Source: Druceiella hillmani
Lineage: Eukaryota > Arthropoda > Insecta > Lepidoptera > Hepialidae
Length of the DNA stretch: 64,000 nt
Assembly: GCA_039881145.1 (NCBI GenBank)
Contig: JAYKKI010000032.1
Span: 12,391,501-12,455,500 of the forward strand
Direction: 5' to 3'
Shown here one piece after another: positions 34,349 through 47,557 of this stretch. A program made the translations under genes and the position numbers. The notes below the pieces were generated by a model, which did no database searches, was not told where the DNA came from, and saw only the letters and a program-made list of their open reading frames with translations. Every line of letters begins with the position of its first letter. The stretch's first letter is position 1.

Positions 34349-35867
34349 TTTTTATGTTTTTTTTTCCATTTTAAAGTTGCACACCTCTAAAAAACACCCA
34401 TTACATCGGATTTCGTATTGCGCTCTCGGATTACTGCAAAAATATTTACTTTGGAAATATATATATTTGCCTAAAAAAATTGTGGACCATTTGCTATTAT
34501 GTATCTTACGCAAGCGCGATGCCTTATTTTATGCAGCAAATGAGAACAACAAATTATTATATAAAAAAAACAGATTGCATAAAAAACTGAATAAAAACAA
34601 GTTTTACCAACACTATCAACATTTCTTCAAGCAACGATTTGCGGGCCGTAAAGAAAATGTCGATTTATGTGAATGTATAATCGTAAAATCGAATTTCTCA
34701 AAAAAAAATTAAAAATTGTTTGCCCTTGTTTTACCTGTAAAATATCTCGTATCTCCTACGTTATTTTTTTACCATTTTTCTATATTGTGATTGAGATTTC
34801 ATATCGCATAAGTCTAAACCTATAAAAATGTGCGGTTGTGACTTATGTTATAAGAAAATAATTATTCTATTGCGTTTTTGGATTCTCTGTTTTACTATTG
34901 GGAGTGTTTCTGCTGGTATTGCGGTATTATAATCCACTAGCCAAGTATCAGCGTCGCCTGATTTTAAAGAGACAATGGAGGAGGGACCAGTACCTATCCC
35001 TTAATATGTTATTAGGAGGTAAAAAGAAAGTGGGGAAAATTTGAGGAAAATTATAAGAGGTTAACATTCGTACATGATAATAATGAAAATCTTCAACTCG
35101 CTGTATTGACATATAGTATATAAGCGTATTATACCAGTTACACAGATTCATATAGATGAACATAAAAGAAAATTGTTAATTTATCCTAAAATTAACTTCT
35201 GTAACAGATGTCCTGTTATATATTAATTTTGTATAGTGGTAACACCTTTACTAACTGTCAAACAGCTAGTTGATTATATTCATAAATAATATACTAATTT
35301 AATTCTTATTGATAATAGTAGTCGTACTTGATCAATTTATTTGCGGAGCAGTTTCCAATTAACTTATAGCGGTCTGGCTGTTTTTTTTTGTAATACGCTA
35401 TATTATAAAGTTGTGGCGTAGAAATTCTTATTAATATGAAATCAACAAGTGGGAATTGAACTAGATACGTAACTAAATTATGTTTAAAGTAAAAAAAAAT
35501 TGTTTGATGCTCGACTTCCATGACAGTAGAATAATCGCTCTGAGTGCTTGTGTTCCATCGTTGAATACAGCAAGACTACTGTTCTGATGAATGAATATTG
35601 CTATAAATTATAGGAAATATTTAAAAGTATGTCAATGGGTTAGCAAATCGATGCCAAGAATTTATGTAACGTCGTTCGTATAAAACAAATACGATAAAGG
35701 TTTAACATTTTTTTATCTCATGCTCCACAGTAGTCGGTAAATCTTATATATAAGTCTACTACGCCATTCGGATGGGGGATTTCGTGAAGTTACAGATAAA
35801 GTAGAAAGTATTTAAATCGTAGATGTATCTTTAGTCTATCTTATAAGAAATATGATTTATATTTCTT
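34349..35867. other. Noncoding DNA with one unrecognised open frame
   Basis: A 111-codon plus-strand frame at 34377-34712 is lysine- and asparagine-rich (ENNKLLYKKNRLHKKLNKNKFY). I do not recognise it and its composition matches the AT bias. Nothing else seen. Confidence 0.35.
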
Positions 35868-35950
35868 TATATATATTTTGATCATAATATATTATTTTAT
35901 ATATATTTCGATCATATTATATTATTTTATATATATTTTGATCATATTTT
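35868..35950. repeat. AT-rich tandem repeat, about 33-bp unit, ~3 copies
   Basis: TATATATTTTGATCATAATA-like units repeated head to tail. Confidence 0.85.
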
Positions 35951-38609
35951 GAAGTCGTACTTTAATGCTAGATTAGGATCATTATGCGTTAGCAGTACCA
36001 TCGACGTGACGCTTCCGAGACGCTTGTACTTGCGGGTTTATTCTCGTTCGATATGTTGTACTCTTTTTTGTTGTTATGCAGGCCGTGTACTTGTTTTTAC
36101 ATAGAGTATGTTGATTGTGTACAAACAACACACTGGAATGCGTAAGCGTATTATAATTCTATTTGAACCTTACATTCATAATTCAATAGGGGAACCAAAA
36201 GGTATTTGATCAATGCATGTTTTGTTTTTTTTTTCTTTTTTTATACCTCTTTTTGCTCGGCATCTCTAATGTTTTACAATTTTAAAATAAATAGTTTAAC
36301 TGTAAATGTGAATATAAAACAACACTCGGTGAAAACATCACGGTGGCTTTAGAAAAATAAACATATTATTTACCAACAAGCTTAAACGTTTCCAAAAAAT
36401 AATTAAAAAGTCGTTGTCCTCAGTTGTTCTTGGAGCTTTTTGGTAAAAATATATTTGTATAGTAATTTTATAGACAAACCATGCTTAAGTTAATGCACTT
36501 TGTATATTTTATGTATTATAAAAGTTACACGTTATTACTGTATTATAAAAGTTACACGTTATTACGATGCGGAAGATAAATTCGTAGTATTGTTGGAGTT
36601 TCTTGGAGAAACTAAAGGGAATGCTTTTAGTATTTTTAAAGTTATAACGTCTTAAATGCAAAAGGATTATTTATCCATTTATCCATATTGATTTTATACA
36701 CTTTTCATATATTTGGATGTCTTATAAGCACGTTGTTTGGGAAACTATTATGTTATGTTTTCATTTTCATTTACTGCTGTGCACGTTTAAAGCCCTATGT
36801 TCAAACTTAATGAATATACTGCCAAACGCAGAGGTTTTGCTGGAAATATGTTTGTAGTTTCCTTAAAAATATATACCTACAGACACATAGGATTTTATAA
36901 TATAATATGGATATATGGTTTGAAATTATTGTATGCAAAACATATAATTATGTATTCAAAAGGTATCTGGAAAAATTTTGGGCTGCTCCGCTAGTGTAAA
37001 TTTTTCATTTGTTTGGCGAAGTTTTCCTCTAGTAATAATATTTGCATCTTAGGATTACCTTAAAAGGGGTAAAGTTAATGTATACCTTAGTTTTAGCTTT
37101 AAATTGAATCAATAAAGGAGTATCGATAAATTCTGTTCGTTAGTTTTAAATCTTAACACTAGGTTCTTGGTCAGTAATTGATTTTCAAATGTTTAGAAAA
37201 TATTCGGTCGATCGATATAAGATGGCCAAAAACCTAAACCTCAAACCTTAAGAAATCATGTAGTTATTGCATATTACTCTGAAAAGCGGCCATACAAGTA
37301 GAAAACAGAAAAAAATGTCTTTTTTATAGATTTCTACTGACAAGAGATGTTTCCAAACCTGTATAGAGAAAAGCAAATTTTTGCCTGAACCTGTAATATA
37401 TGTGTACAATAGATTAGAAATAATTTATTTTAGAAAGAACATAGTCGACAGAGGAATAATAAATTTTAATAAGCAATAGAACCACAGACAATATGCGAAA
37501 TAAACATAGACAATAATCAGACAGAAATGTCTTTTAAATCACTATAGGAACTAGAATAATATCCGGAGCCGTTTTTATTCTTTTGAATAATGAGAAAAAT
37601 GCCGTCGACGGCAGGGTTGCCAGAGATGCATTAAATAGTATTTTCTACATGACAAGTAAAGAATGTGGTTAACATTATTTACTTAACTTTTATTTTATTT
37701 ATAATGTTGTTTTGTTGGATAATAATTATTTTAGCATACATAATTTGACACCATGATATCCAGCTACTTTAGCAGACGAAATAGTGATTCGAATATTTAT
37801 TTCTTCTAGATTATTGATTATAAGTGTTTCGTTGAAAGTTTACTATTAAATTTTTTTCGACGAAAACGATACGCTTTTAGATAAAAAAACTGTCTTACCT
37901 ATAAATATCCTTATCCTCCTAAGACCCAGATTTTTAACAGCAAGATAGCGACTTAAGCCCAATGCTCAAAATTTTGCATAAAATAAATATTTGCTCTCAG
38001 ACCCAATTATGTCTAGCTTTATATTTTGAAAATAACTACTAATTTTGTCTAAGGGACAATTTGGGCTAGATATAGTTGGGCTATGTTTTGTCTCAAAAAA
38101 TGCATGTTGGATTTGTGTGCTTATTAAGTCTATGTTTAGGAAAATATAAAAAACAATGAATAATCAGAAAATTTGTTCAATGAAACTAAAGAAAATCTTC
38201 TTAAAGACAAGTTAATATTATTCAGTTTTAAACTGTTACTATATTACCCTATAAAATCACCATATTTTGCTTTTAACTTTTTTACTTCAAAAGTTGGTAC
38301 TTTTGATTATGAAATTAAAGAAAATCTTCTCAAAAACCAGTTAATATTGATTAAAATAATATGGTAAAATAGAAACTGGTTTTGACTATTTAAAATGATT
38401 CTACCTTCAAAAGTTCAGATTCATTAAATTTTTTATTTGGATCAACTTTGGTTAAATCTAGATTCTTTTTAGATTATGAATAACAGAAGTACCTACTAAC
38501 TTATAACAATAAAAATCTTAATATTATTGAGACACTTTAGGAATCATTACATTAACACAAATTAGGTTACTCATGAAATTGTGTAAAACAATTGCGGTTA
38601 AAATTAGAT
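35951..38609. other. Noncoding DNA
   Basis: Contains a 26-bp tandem duplication (TATTATAAAAGTTACACGTT, about 36514 and 36540) and a 14-bp palindrome TGCCGTCGACGGCA at 37600-37613. A paralogous pair of ~35-bp segments (AAAGAAAATCTTCT..AA) lies at about 38187 and 38317. No gene recognised. Confidence 0.45.
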
Positions 38610-38727
38610 AGATGTGGATTCTGAACTCGGAGAATTAACAGGCACGTACTCATCATCCATCTCATTATCTTCAAAACCTTCCACTTCATACTCAGATTCA
38701 TTTAAGTACTGAATAATATCTCTATCT
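38607..38727 (-). pseudogene. Acidic protein fragment resembling a piggyBac-type transposase N-terminus
   Basis: After AAGTTTACAG (an acceptor-like sequence) the minus strand reads LRDRDIIQYLNESEYEVEGF, then EDNEMDDEYVPVNSPSSES, then a stop at about 38604. 'L.D.E(I).. L..SE' followed by an acidic Ser-rich tract is the usual start of piggyBac-derived proteins. No catalytic domain lies downstream. Could be a relic or a lone exon. Confidence 0.35.
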
Positions 38728-38734
38728 CTAAGAT

Positions 38735-39025
38735 CTGTAAACTTAACCACAAAAAAAACATTTTTTATACATCTCATACTGATACCCAATGGCTAAAAAA
38801 CGTACAAAATATTTTTTGTATGTTAAATACTGAGACCCAATAGATAAAAAAATATACAAAACATTTTTTTGTATATGTGATACTGAGACCCAATGGATAA
38901 AAAAATATACAAAAATTTTTTTTGCGTTTGTGATACTGAGCCCCAATGGATAAAAAAATGTACAAAACGTTTTTTTTTATAAATGTGATACTGATACCCA
39001 ATGACTAAAAAAATGTACAAAATTA
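38735..39025. repeat. Tandem array, about 53-bp unit, 5 copies
   Basis: The anchor CCCAAT follows GATACTGA-like words at 38785, 38836, 38889, 38942 and 38997. Each unit has a T-run and GTACAAAA/ATACAAAA. The overlapping minus-strand frames of this block are artefacts of the repeat. Confidence 0.9.
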
Positions 39026-40229
39026 TTACTCGTTGTACAAATCGGCTATATTTGAAGCAAGGGCTCAAATTATTACTAGTATCAAATATTTCCACCTCTA
39101 TCTAAATAATAACATCAATAATCACATGACAACAGCAATGATTGAGTAGATATATTCAGAATAAATTTACTATGTGCCCGAGGTCGTGTCATGTTTCGTC
39201 GATCATCATATCTAATTTTGTCAGTTCACAGTTTAGTGGGTTGGCAGCATTGAAAACATAGAGAATATGGACTAAAAAGAAATACTGTCAAAAAATAAGT
39301 ACAAAAAATTGTATTGTGGGAAGGTTATTACTACGAAGTGCACGAGGTAAAATAACAGCAAATACCCCAAAAAGTATACAATTTCGAGAAGGTTTTTGGA
39401 TTAAGATTAGCCGAAAAGACTTCCCCTAATTTAAAAGTAACAATCCAATGGTAGATGCCCCAAAAAGTACAAAACTACAGGAAGGCTTATTAGCGGAGAA
39501 ACCTTACCTTGTCTTAAGAGAAACAATGGAGTGAGTGCGTTCTGATCAATTCTTCGATAAAAAAGATTGTTTCTATCATTTCTAGTAAAGAAATGTTATC
39601 AACTTGTACAATATTATCGACTTATTTTATTATAATTTTTAAAATTAAAAATTATTTCCGAATACAATTGTTCAATTAATTTAGTTCCTATTTATAACAC
39701 CAGTACACAACACCATTCTTCCAAAGACCAACTTTGACTGTTTTCTTATAATTTTTTTAGTATGTCATAAAAACAAAATAAAGTGATTAAAACACATATT
39801 TCTTATTTTTCTATCTTGTCGGATTAGTTTTCTAGAACAGTTAACCAATGTGTTGTTATGCCAGCACCATTTGTTTGAAAATGACATCATTTTCTGTTAT
39901 CGTTAAGATGTTTTCCTGGAGGATACAGATATTTGAATTATTAGATATATTTGCTATTACATATTTTTACAGATATTTGAATTATTAGACATAATATCAT
40001 CAAGTAACATAATAGCATTTATATAAGTAACATTTGACTCTTTTTGTCCAATTTGCTAACTATGTTGTAAAAAGACATATTAACAGAATATTATACCCCT
40101 GAAAAGGAGCGAATAATAAAAGGGGTCCCAGCGCGGAATTAAAACTTTAAATGATAATAAAAAACAATTATTGTATTTATAATATTTTAATTAAAATAAA
40201 CTAAAGTACATTTGTGCGTATTTTATATA
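39026..40229. other. Noncoding DNA
   Basis: Weakly repeated CCCCAAAAAGTA words (39363, 39459) and a duplicated CAGATATTTGAATTATTAGA (39925, 39971). No gene recognised. Confidence 0.45.
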
Positions 40230-40580
40230 CGAAACGACACCAACAAGATGTCTCCCATCATGGTGAATGCACTCCTCAAATCATAAACGCGAAATTGCAA
40301 TGACGCACCGCAGAAAGTCCACTGAGATGGCTCTCACTTCTTTCGTTATTTTAGTATTCAGCTGCCCCAAATTCATAAGAGGGATATGAAAAACTCTTGC
40401 TTTGAGATAATTCCATAGAAAACAGTTAGCTGGGGTTAAGTCGGGCCATCTGGGTGGTCAAATTATGTCTTCAAAGCGGCTTATGAGTTTTCCCGGAAAT
40501 AGCACTCCAATTGTGTCCATGGAGACTCTGGCTGTGTGGGCAGTGGCCCCACATTGCTGAAACTACACATCTGACTCGTC
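40230..40580 (-). pseudogene. Tc1/mariner transposase C-terminal relic
   Basis: Minus-strand reading gives FQQCGATAHTARVSMDTI, FPGKLISRFEDII, stop, PPRWPDLTPANCFLWNYLK, ARVFHIPLMNLGQL, CVIAI then EECIHHDGRHLVGVV. This is the second half of a mariner-like DDE domain of another subfamily than the copy at 33.4 kb. The catalytic Asp of QQDGA is Cys, the Trp before PPR is a stop, and the 5' half is missing. Inactive. Confidence 0.85.
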
Positions 40581-42139
40581 AACATCGTTCTCTCGTTCTC
40601 TTCTTCCTTCTCTGATATTTGAGTTTAAAGTTTGAATTCGGCTCTGAGACACCTGTTATATTAATATTTATTCATCAACGTCTATAAGAAAATGAAAGTG
40701 ATATCACGAAGTTTACATCTTGCTGTCAGTTGATTAAAATCAGAACTAATTAAACTGCCTGAGTCTTGGTAGATAATGCGGTCAAATGCTAGTTCGAAAC
40801 TGCGCAATCGAATTCATGTGATAAATGATCTCTAACATTATTGAAATTAGGGCATACGTAGCTGCTGCTGAAAATTTTCCCTGAATTAAAACCCCTTCAG
40901 ATTTCCCTTGCTATTGTTTTAAACGGCGATTTTTACTGTTTTCTTGAAATATTTTTCAAAAAAATCTTACGCCAAATGCACATTTTAATTTGAAATTTCC
41001 CATTTAATATTTATGACTAATTTAGCTCATGTAAAGTTACTCATAAAGTTGGAAATTTATTCACGTCTGTGTTTGGGTTATTACAAAGGACAAGTATCTC
41101 AAAATTCGGCTCTCATGAACCACGGTCTCTGAGACAAAAGGCTGTATGTAATAAATGAACAAAAATATGGACTGACAGATACCATGTCGGTTTTTTTCAC
41201 ATTTCCTTTTTTAGTTATTTGGTAAGGAACATCTTCCTAAAAAAAATATATACATAAGTTATTTCTCTGTATCCACTTTACCTACTCCATTAGAAAAGCT
41301 AATGTAATTTCTTCAAAGTCAAATTGTTTCCTATATCATTTTAAAGCAATAAAATAAAGTTATTCTCAGACGCAAAACATTATCAGGCAGTGTTGCCCAC
41401 CTTTTAAAACAATTTCCCTTCAAAATTAACTCGAAAACCACCTAAATTCAAAGTAAAATCCTGAAACTTAATGACATTTTGATATTTTTATATAATTGTT
41501 AATTTAGGTATTTTTGTTTCCTAATATGCATTCTATAAATACCAAGTTACGTAGATGTAAATAGATAAATCACATAAAAAATTAATTATTTGACAATCTT
41601 TTTATTTTATATTACAGAGCTTTTTAAAAAAAAACAAGTTTCATTAAAGCTGTTTATATAGAAGTTACTGTTATACATATAGCATAACCTTAATAGACTA
41701 AGATTTGTTAGTAAAACCACCATTATTTAACCCCTAAAAAAGCTATAAATATTTTTGCCCTCAAATTCACCCCCGAAATTAGGTGAAAACCCCTGAGTTG
41801 GATACACTGTTATCAAGTCACTTTACGAACGACCGCATTTAAGAGATACAATCATTAATCGCATGTATAAAAACCATAAAAAAGCATTGCTCCAAGTTAT
41901 ATTATTTTATCTCCGGCAATGTTAAAGTTTGCTTCGATAAATTATTTGTTTGTTGAACGATGTATATTAATATATTTTATAACATCAACATAATTATGTA
42001 ATAACTATCGGAGTGATGTATCATCCGAAAAAATCGTACTGAAATTTTGTCCATGCCATACGAGGTGTATCGCATTGTTTTTTTACATCTAATGCCTGCG
42101 TAACACCGTTTTGAATTTTAAGCCAACCTTTTTATGCTT
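40581..42139. other. Noncoding DNA
   Basis: No gene or repeat recognised. Confidence 0.5.
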
Positions 42140-43325
42140 TCTTATGAATATATTTAATAAGTTTTAAGCAAATTTACTAAAATCTAAAAATACACTACCT
42201 GATGTCGCAAGTCAAATTATTTTACTGTCTATCAAGATGACTACTATTTTTATATCCCTATGAAATTTGCTACACTTTAGAATTGCACTATATTGATGAA
42301 TTCTAAATATAATACTTAAAACTGAGAAGTATTCATGAATATATTGAATAATGTAAGGAAATTTACTAAAATCCTAAAATACGCCACCTAGTGTCGTAGG
42401 GCAAATTATTTTACTGTCTATCCAGACGGCGAAATAATTTTGAAATATAAGTTTGCATTTAGCGAGAGAATATATGCATGTCTACTACTACTATTTATTT
42501 ACGCCCAAATGAAATTTGCTACATTTGAGAATTGCACTTTATCGCTGTATTCTAAATATAATACTTAAAAGTGACAAGTGATCATGAATATATTTAATAA
42601 TTTAAGGAAACTTACTAAAGTCCAAAAATACGCCACCTAGTGTCGTAGGGCAAATTATTTTACTGTCTATCGAGACGGCGAAATAATTTTGAAATAAAAG
42701 TTTGCATTTAGCGAGAGAATATATGCATGTCTACTACTACTATTTATTTACGCCCAAATGAAATTTGCTACACTTGAGAATTGCACTTTATCGCTGTATT
42801 CTAAATATAATACTTAAAAGTGACAAGTGATCATGAATATATTTAATAATTTAAGGAAACTTACTAAAATCCAAAAATACGCCACCTAGTGTCGTAGGGC
42901 AAATTATTTTACTGTCTATCGAGACGGCGAAATAATTTTGAAATAAAAGTTTGCATTTAGCGAGAGAATATATGCATGTCTACTACTACTATTTATTTAC
43001 GCCCAAATGAAATTTGCTACACTTGAGAATTGCACTTTATCGCTGTATTCTAAATATAATACTTAAAAGTGACAAGTGATCATGAATACATTTAATAATT
43101 TAAGGAAACTTACTAAAATCCAAAAATACGCCACCTGATGTGGCAGGGCAATTATTTTACTGTCTATCGAGACGGCGAAATAATTTTGAAATAAAAGTTT
43201 GCATTTAGCGAGAGAATATATGTATGTCTACTATTTATTTATGGCCACATGAAATTTGCTACACTTGAGAACTGCACTCTATAGCTGTATTCTAAATATA
43301 ATACTTAAAAGTGAAGTATTCATGA
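42140..43325. repeat. Tandem array, 249-bp unit, 5 copies (satellite-like)
   Basis: The anchor GCCACCTAGTGTCG recurs at 42383, 42632, 42881 and 43130 (last one variant), exactly 249 bp apart. A shorter first copy (anchor 42194) lacks about 60 bp including GACGGCGAAATAATTTTG. Central copies are almost identical. Each unit carries a (CTA)3-4 tract in GTCTACTACTACT. No open frame spans a unit. Confidence 0.95.
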
Positions 43326-46310
43326 AACGAAATAAAAAATCATATTTTCGGAAAAGCTTGTTTATGTAACAAAAATTGAAACATTAGTTAATTCTAGTAT
43401 TTTTAGGTTAAATTTCCACTTTATAAAAGAATATAAATCATTACATTATATTGAGGAAAATATTCGAGTAGTTTTCGTTAGGGACATAAATGGGCATAAG
43501 CTAGTAATGTAAACAAAATTTGAAAATTGTAAATAACTGTTAAGATGAAAATGAAATCTTCTAAAACAATTTTTGCCAACCCTATCGCAGGATCTGCAAG
43601 TAAATTTGTTCCCCGCGTATTGAAGACGTTCTCATTTCCATAATTTTATTTTTACGTTCGCTTCTCACAGCGCGTAATGTAAGTCAAGCAACGTTTACTC
43701 GGATGCAGTGTTCAAAGACAGGTTTTTATAAGCCGCATAGTCGGCTATAAATAAGCAGTGCACATTATTAAACCCTATTTAATGAGAAGTTTGTAATCGT
43801 ATTTTTATAGTTAATTTATTGAGAAACCGGTAACGTGACATTACGAGATCCGCACATGTAGGGTTGTCAACTTGCTGAATGTTTGTTATAAAAAATAGTG
43901 AAATCGTAACTTTATCTGGTGGTGCATTTGGACTTGAATTTTTTTGCTTCAAAGGAACTGAGTTATAATAAATAAGTTTTTGTGTTATCTACTGTTACTT
44001 TTCTATTTAGTAGGTCATAATGTAACGGGAATTCTACCAAACACATTTGAAGAGTTACGAGTATGTTCATTATTGAATTAATTTTGAGAGTTTATATTAT
44101 ATCATTCTGAACACTTCATAATCAACTTCAAGGCAACAGAGACAATGGGAACGAACTTGATTAGCGCTTATGCAGATTAAAATTACATAAACCAGTCAAA
44201 TACGAGGTATATATAAGCTACTACATTTCGATATACATACTATTTCTGTTAAACTATTTACAAATATTAATATTATTTTTTAATTGTTTAAATTGTACAG
44301 ATATTTTCACTTTATGTGTTTTGGAAGACAGTCTTAATTTTCACATATATTCTAGCTGCAGTTATAATTTGAAGACATTTTCCAACGACGTATCGCGTGC
44401 ATGCATTCAACCAACTTTGCGTGTACTAACTTGGGTTCGATTCTATGCGGTACGGAACCATAAAATGCAACGAGGTGATGCAAATATGTTAAAGGTACTG
44501 CTCCCAAAGTTTTACTGATTTTTATATGACCTTCCTAATAGGTTCTTTAGATTAGAAATCGTCCACAAGTACATGAAAATTCTCCACAAGTACGAATTTT
44601 GTAATTTTATTTCTGTATTTGTTTGTTTTTTTTGTATTTTCAATCAATTCAAATCCAGTTTACTTAATTAAAAATATGTAGAACTAAATGCTAATGTTGC
44701 TTCCGAAATATTTGAAGTATGTTGTTTATAATCGCCATTATTTAGTAACGTAAAACAATATTTTTTTTCGTTCATAAGTTTAGTCATACGAGCTATTTTT
44801 TATTTTCAATATTTTTTTTCTATTCAAAAGCTAAAAAAAGGCAAAATTATACCTTTATTTAAAAATAAATCAATTATTAATTATTATACATTTAATTTCA
44901 AAATTTAAATGTTTTTCACTCAAGGCACTTAAGATGGTGACTTCTTTTTATTTTTATTTTACGGCAGGCTAGGTGCTGAATAATTTTAAAATGTCACCCG
45001 ACTACAAGAACCTAAAAAAGACACTGTCTTCTTAAGTAAATATTTAGTTAAAATTATAAACGAATGTCTTGAAAATTCAAATAAAACTGGCAACCCTACT
45101 GCTGCAGGCCCTAGCGCCGTTCACATGCGTGCGGGGCGTTCAGTCGCTTCTAAATTCCAACAAGGTAATGATTAAAAGTTTATTTGTCTCGAAGAATTAA
45201 TGAATACAATTTGTATTAAGTAATTTCCATGAAATTTGCTTCTTAAAATAATAGAGGTACTAAAATAGTAATATAATTGTTAGTATAAGTGATGACAACG
45301 CGGGTGTTACTATGACACTGTCACACTTGTTTTTTTTAAATAACGATAATATTACAATAGAACATTACATATACGCATATTGTTTTCTCAAGTAGGATTT
45401 TTTACGTTAATTTTGAAATATCGAAGCTATTCTGTTCGTTATTTACAAACAAAAAGTTACAATATAAGTCGGGCTCATATTTGATACTTTTTTGGAACGC
45501 TTTCTTTAAAATTAAAAAAAATTGCAAGTCAACAAAAAAAAATTAATAAAACGAAACATATCGTGTCGTATGTTAAGCCTTTTCGTCGTTGAAATATGCT
45601 TCCTAGTAAATATAAAAGCATATAATTTGGAGTGAAAAAACTGTCGTTCAAACATGTTCCTATATTTTAAAATATTTATGACGTGCTTGACTACATGGTT
45701 CAAAACATTCTTCATATGTATATCGCTGCCTTTTTTTCATGCTTTTTTGCCATAAAATGACCATAATTTAATATTTGCCGAAATGTCATAATTTAACTAA
45801 CTGAAAATTTAAATTATTGGCATAATTTAAATTTTCAGTAAAATCAGAAAAAACGTTTAAAATTTACTGTTTTGTATTGGTGCAAAGGATAGAAGTCAAG
45901 TTGGATAAATTTGTTTGATAAAAAAATAATTAATCATTAACGATAATAAAAAAAATAAAAATTAAGTTAAAATATAGTTCTATGAAATACAGTCACAATG
46001 TAAAGTAACACAACACACCTTCGGTTATGAGGGCACTGTAAATTTTTTTTTTGTTATTTCTTATAAAATATTGTAAATAACTTTTTCGATATTCGTAAAG
46101 GTTAATCCCTAAATAATTTGTTAAAAAAATAGGTCCAACAATTTATCTTACCTCCGATAAAATCTCGCAACGGAAATCAAATTTCAAACGACCTTTATGC
46201 ATTTTTTGAACTTATGTTTCTTCCCGTGTTATTGTTTTTTTTATATTTAATATTGTGCAACTTATGTTTGTATATATTTGTGTATTAAATGTCCACTGAT
46301 AAAATGAAAA
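43326..46310. other. Noncoding DNA
   Basis: No gene recognised. Apart from the hairpin at 45800-45839 the sequence is AT-rich and unique-looking. Two CpG-bearing patches (about 43575-43690 and 45085-45165) share loose word order (CCAACCCTA, GCAGG, CGCTTCT) and may be one old repeat family. Confidence 0.4.
45800..45839. repeat. Perfect 18-bp hairpin with 4-nt loop
   Basis: Arms ACTGAAAATTTAAATTAT and its reverse complement around TGGC. Confidence 0.92.
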
Positions 46311-47085
46311 GCGGTTTCAGACAAAAAACTGTCGTCAAAAACTATAAACGGAATTATTTTGGTTATCCGAACTTTTTATAAAATAAATTGAGAACGACCA
46401 CGTTGTAACTATCCGCAACAATATTTAAAATAGGAGCACTTGTTTGAAAAGTTAAACAAATATTTCTGTCATATTTTTCTTTAAAAAAAGTATTAAATAA
46501 ATAACGAAAAATAGCAAACAATTCACTTTTAATAAAGTGCAATTGTTCCGTATAATTCCTGAATGGTTTTAGACATAAAACTATAACGTCATTCGTCGCA
46601 AAACTATAAACGGAACTATTTTGTTTGGTCGGTTTTTTAAGAAAAAATAAATTGAGAACGACCACGTTGTAACTATCCACAACAATGTTTAAAATAGGAG
46701 CACTTGTTTGAAAAGTTAAACAAATATTTCTGTCATATTTTCCTTTAAAAAAAGTATTAAATAAATAACGAAAATAGCGAACAATTCACTTTTAATAAAG
46801 TGCAATTGTTCCGTATAATTCCTAAATGGTTTTAGACATAACACTATAACGTCATTTGTCGCAAAACTATAAATGGAACTATTTTGTTTAGTCGATTTCT
46901 TTTATAAAATAAATTCAGAACGACCACCGTTTTAATTATCCAAAACAAGGTTTAAAATAGGAGGACTTGTTTAAAAAGTATTTTCCTTTATAAAAACTAT
47001 TAAATAAAAAACAAAAAATAGGGAACAATTCACTTTTAATAAAGTGCATTTGTTCCGTATAATTACTAAACGGTTTCAGGCGTGT
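46311..47085. repeat. Tandem array, about 263-bp unit, 2.9 copies
   Basis: The anchor AGAACGACCAC recurs at 46391, 46655 and 46917 (spacings 264 and 262). Units share AAATAGGAGCACTTGTTTGA and TTTTAATAAAGTGCAATTGT. The third copy is the most diverged and has a deletion near 46980. Confidence 0.93.
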
Positions 47086-47549
47086 AATTTATACGGAGAA
47101 ATATTTCAAAGAAATTTCTACGTCGATTATGAATTGTCATTGATGGTTTTATTTAGTCGATTGATAACCTGAACATTTATGTGTTCATAAAAATTTTATT
47201 TACAATTTACATAATACAATTTTTCTTAATTAACTTTGCTTCATATCGTCTTAATTTTTTATAATTATACGTCTATATTCCTATTTTAATACAGTTGCTA
47301 CATGAAAACTATTGGATAAATATACAATACTAATGACATTATATTATAACAAATAATCTTATTTTTATTTAAATGTCTTCGAAATTTCACGAAAATAGGG
47401 AACAGCATTAAACACAATTAAGATATTCTGGTGTAACTGTAGTCCCTGCTATATACGTGTTCCAATACGCACTTGAGGGGTTTTGTTTTTTTTTATACAT
47501 CCCTTACTTTCAACAACAATATTTAAGAGTACATATAAAGAAATTACTT
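47086..47549. other. AT-rich noncoding DNA
   Basis: Nothing recognised. Confidence 0.5.
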
Positions 47550-47557
47550 TAGATCAG

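Noticed and set aside
38743..39095. Three overlapping minus-strand frames with repeated FFIHWVS-like words
   Set aside because: They are the 53-bp tandem array read in several frames; no gene.
42140..43325. CRISPR-like regular repeats
   Set aside because: Units are long, contiguous and without unique spacers; a eukaryotic tandem array. The same holds for the other arrays.
44425..44455. Possible tRNA T-arm (GGGTTCGATTCTATGC)
   Set aside because: No matching D-arm or acceptor stem in the preceding sequence.
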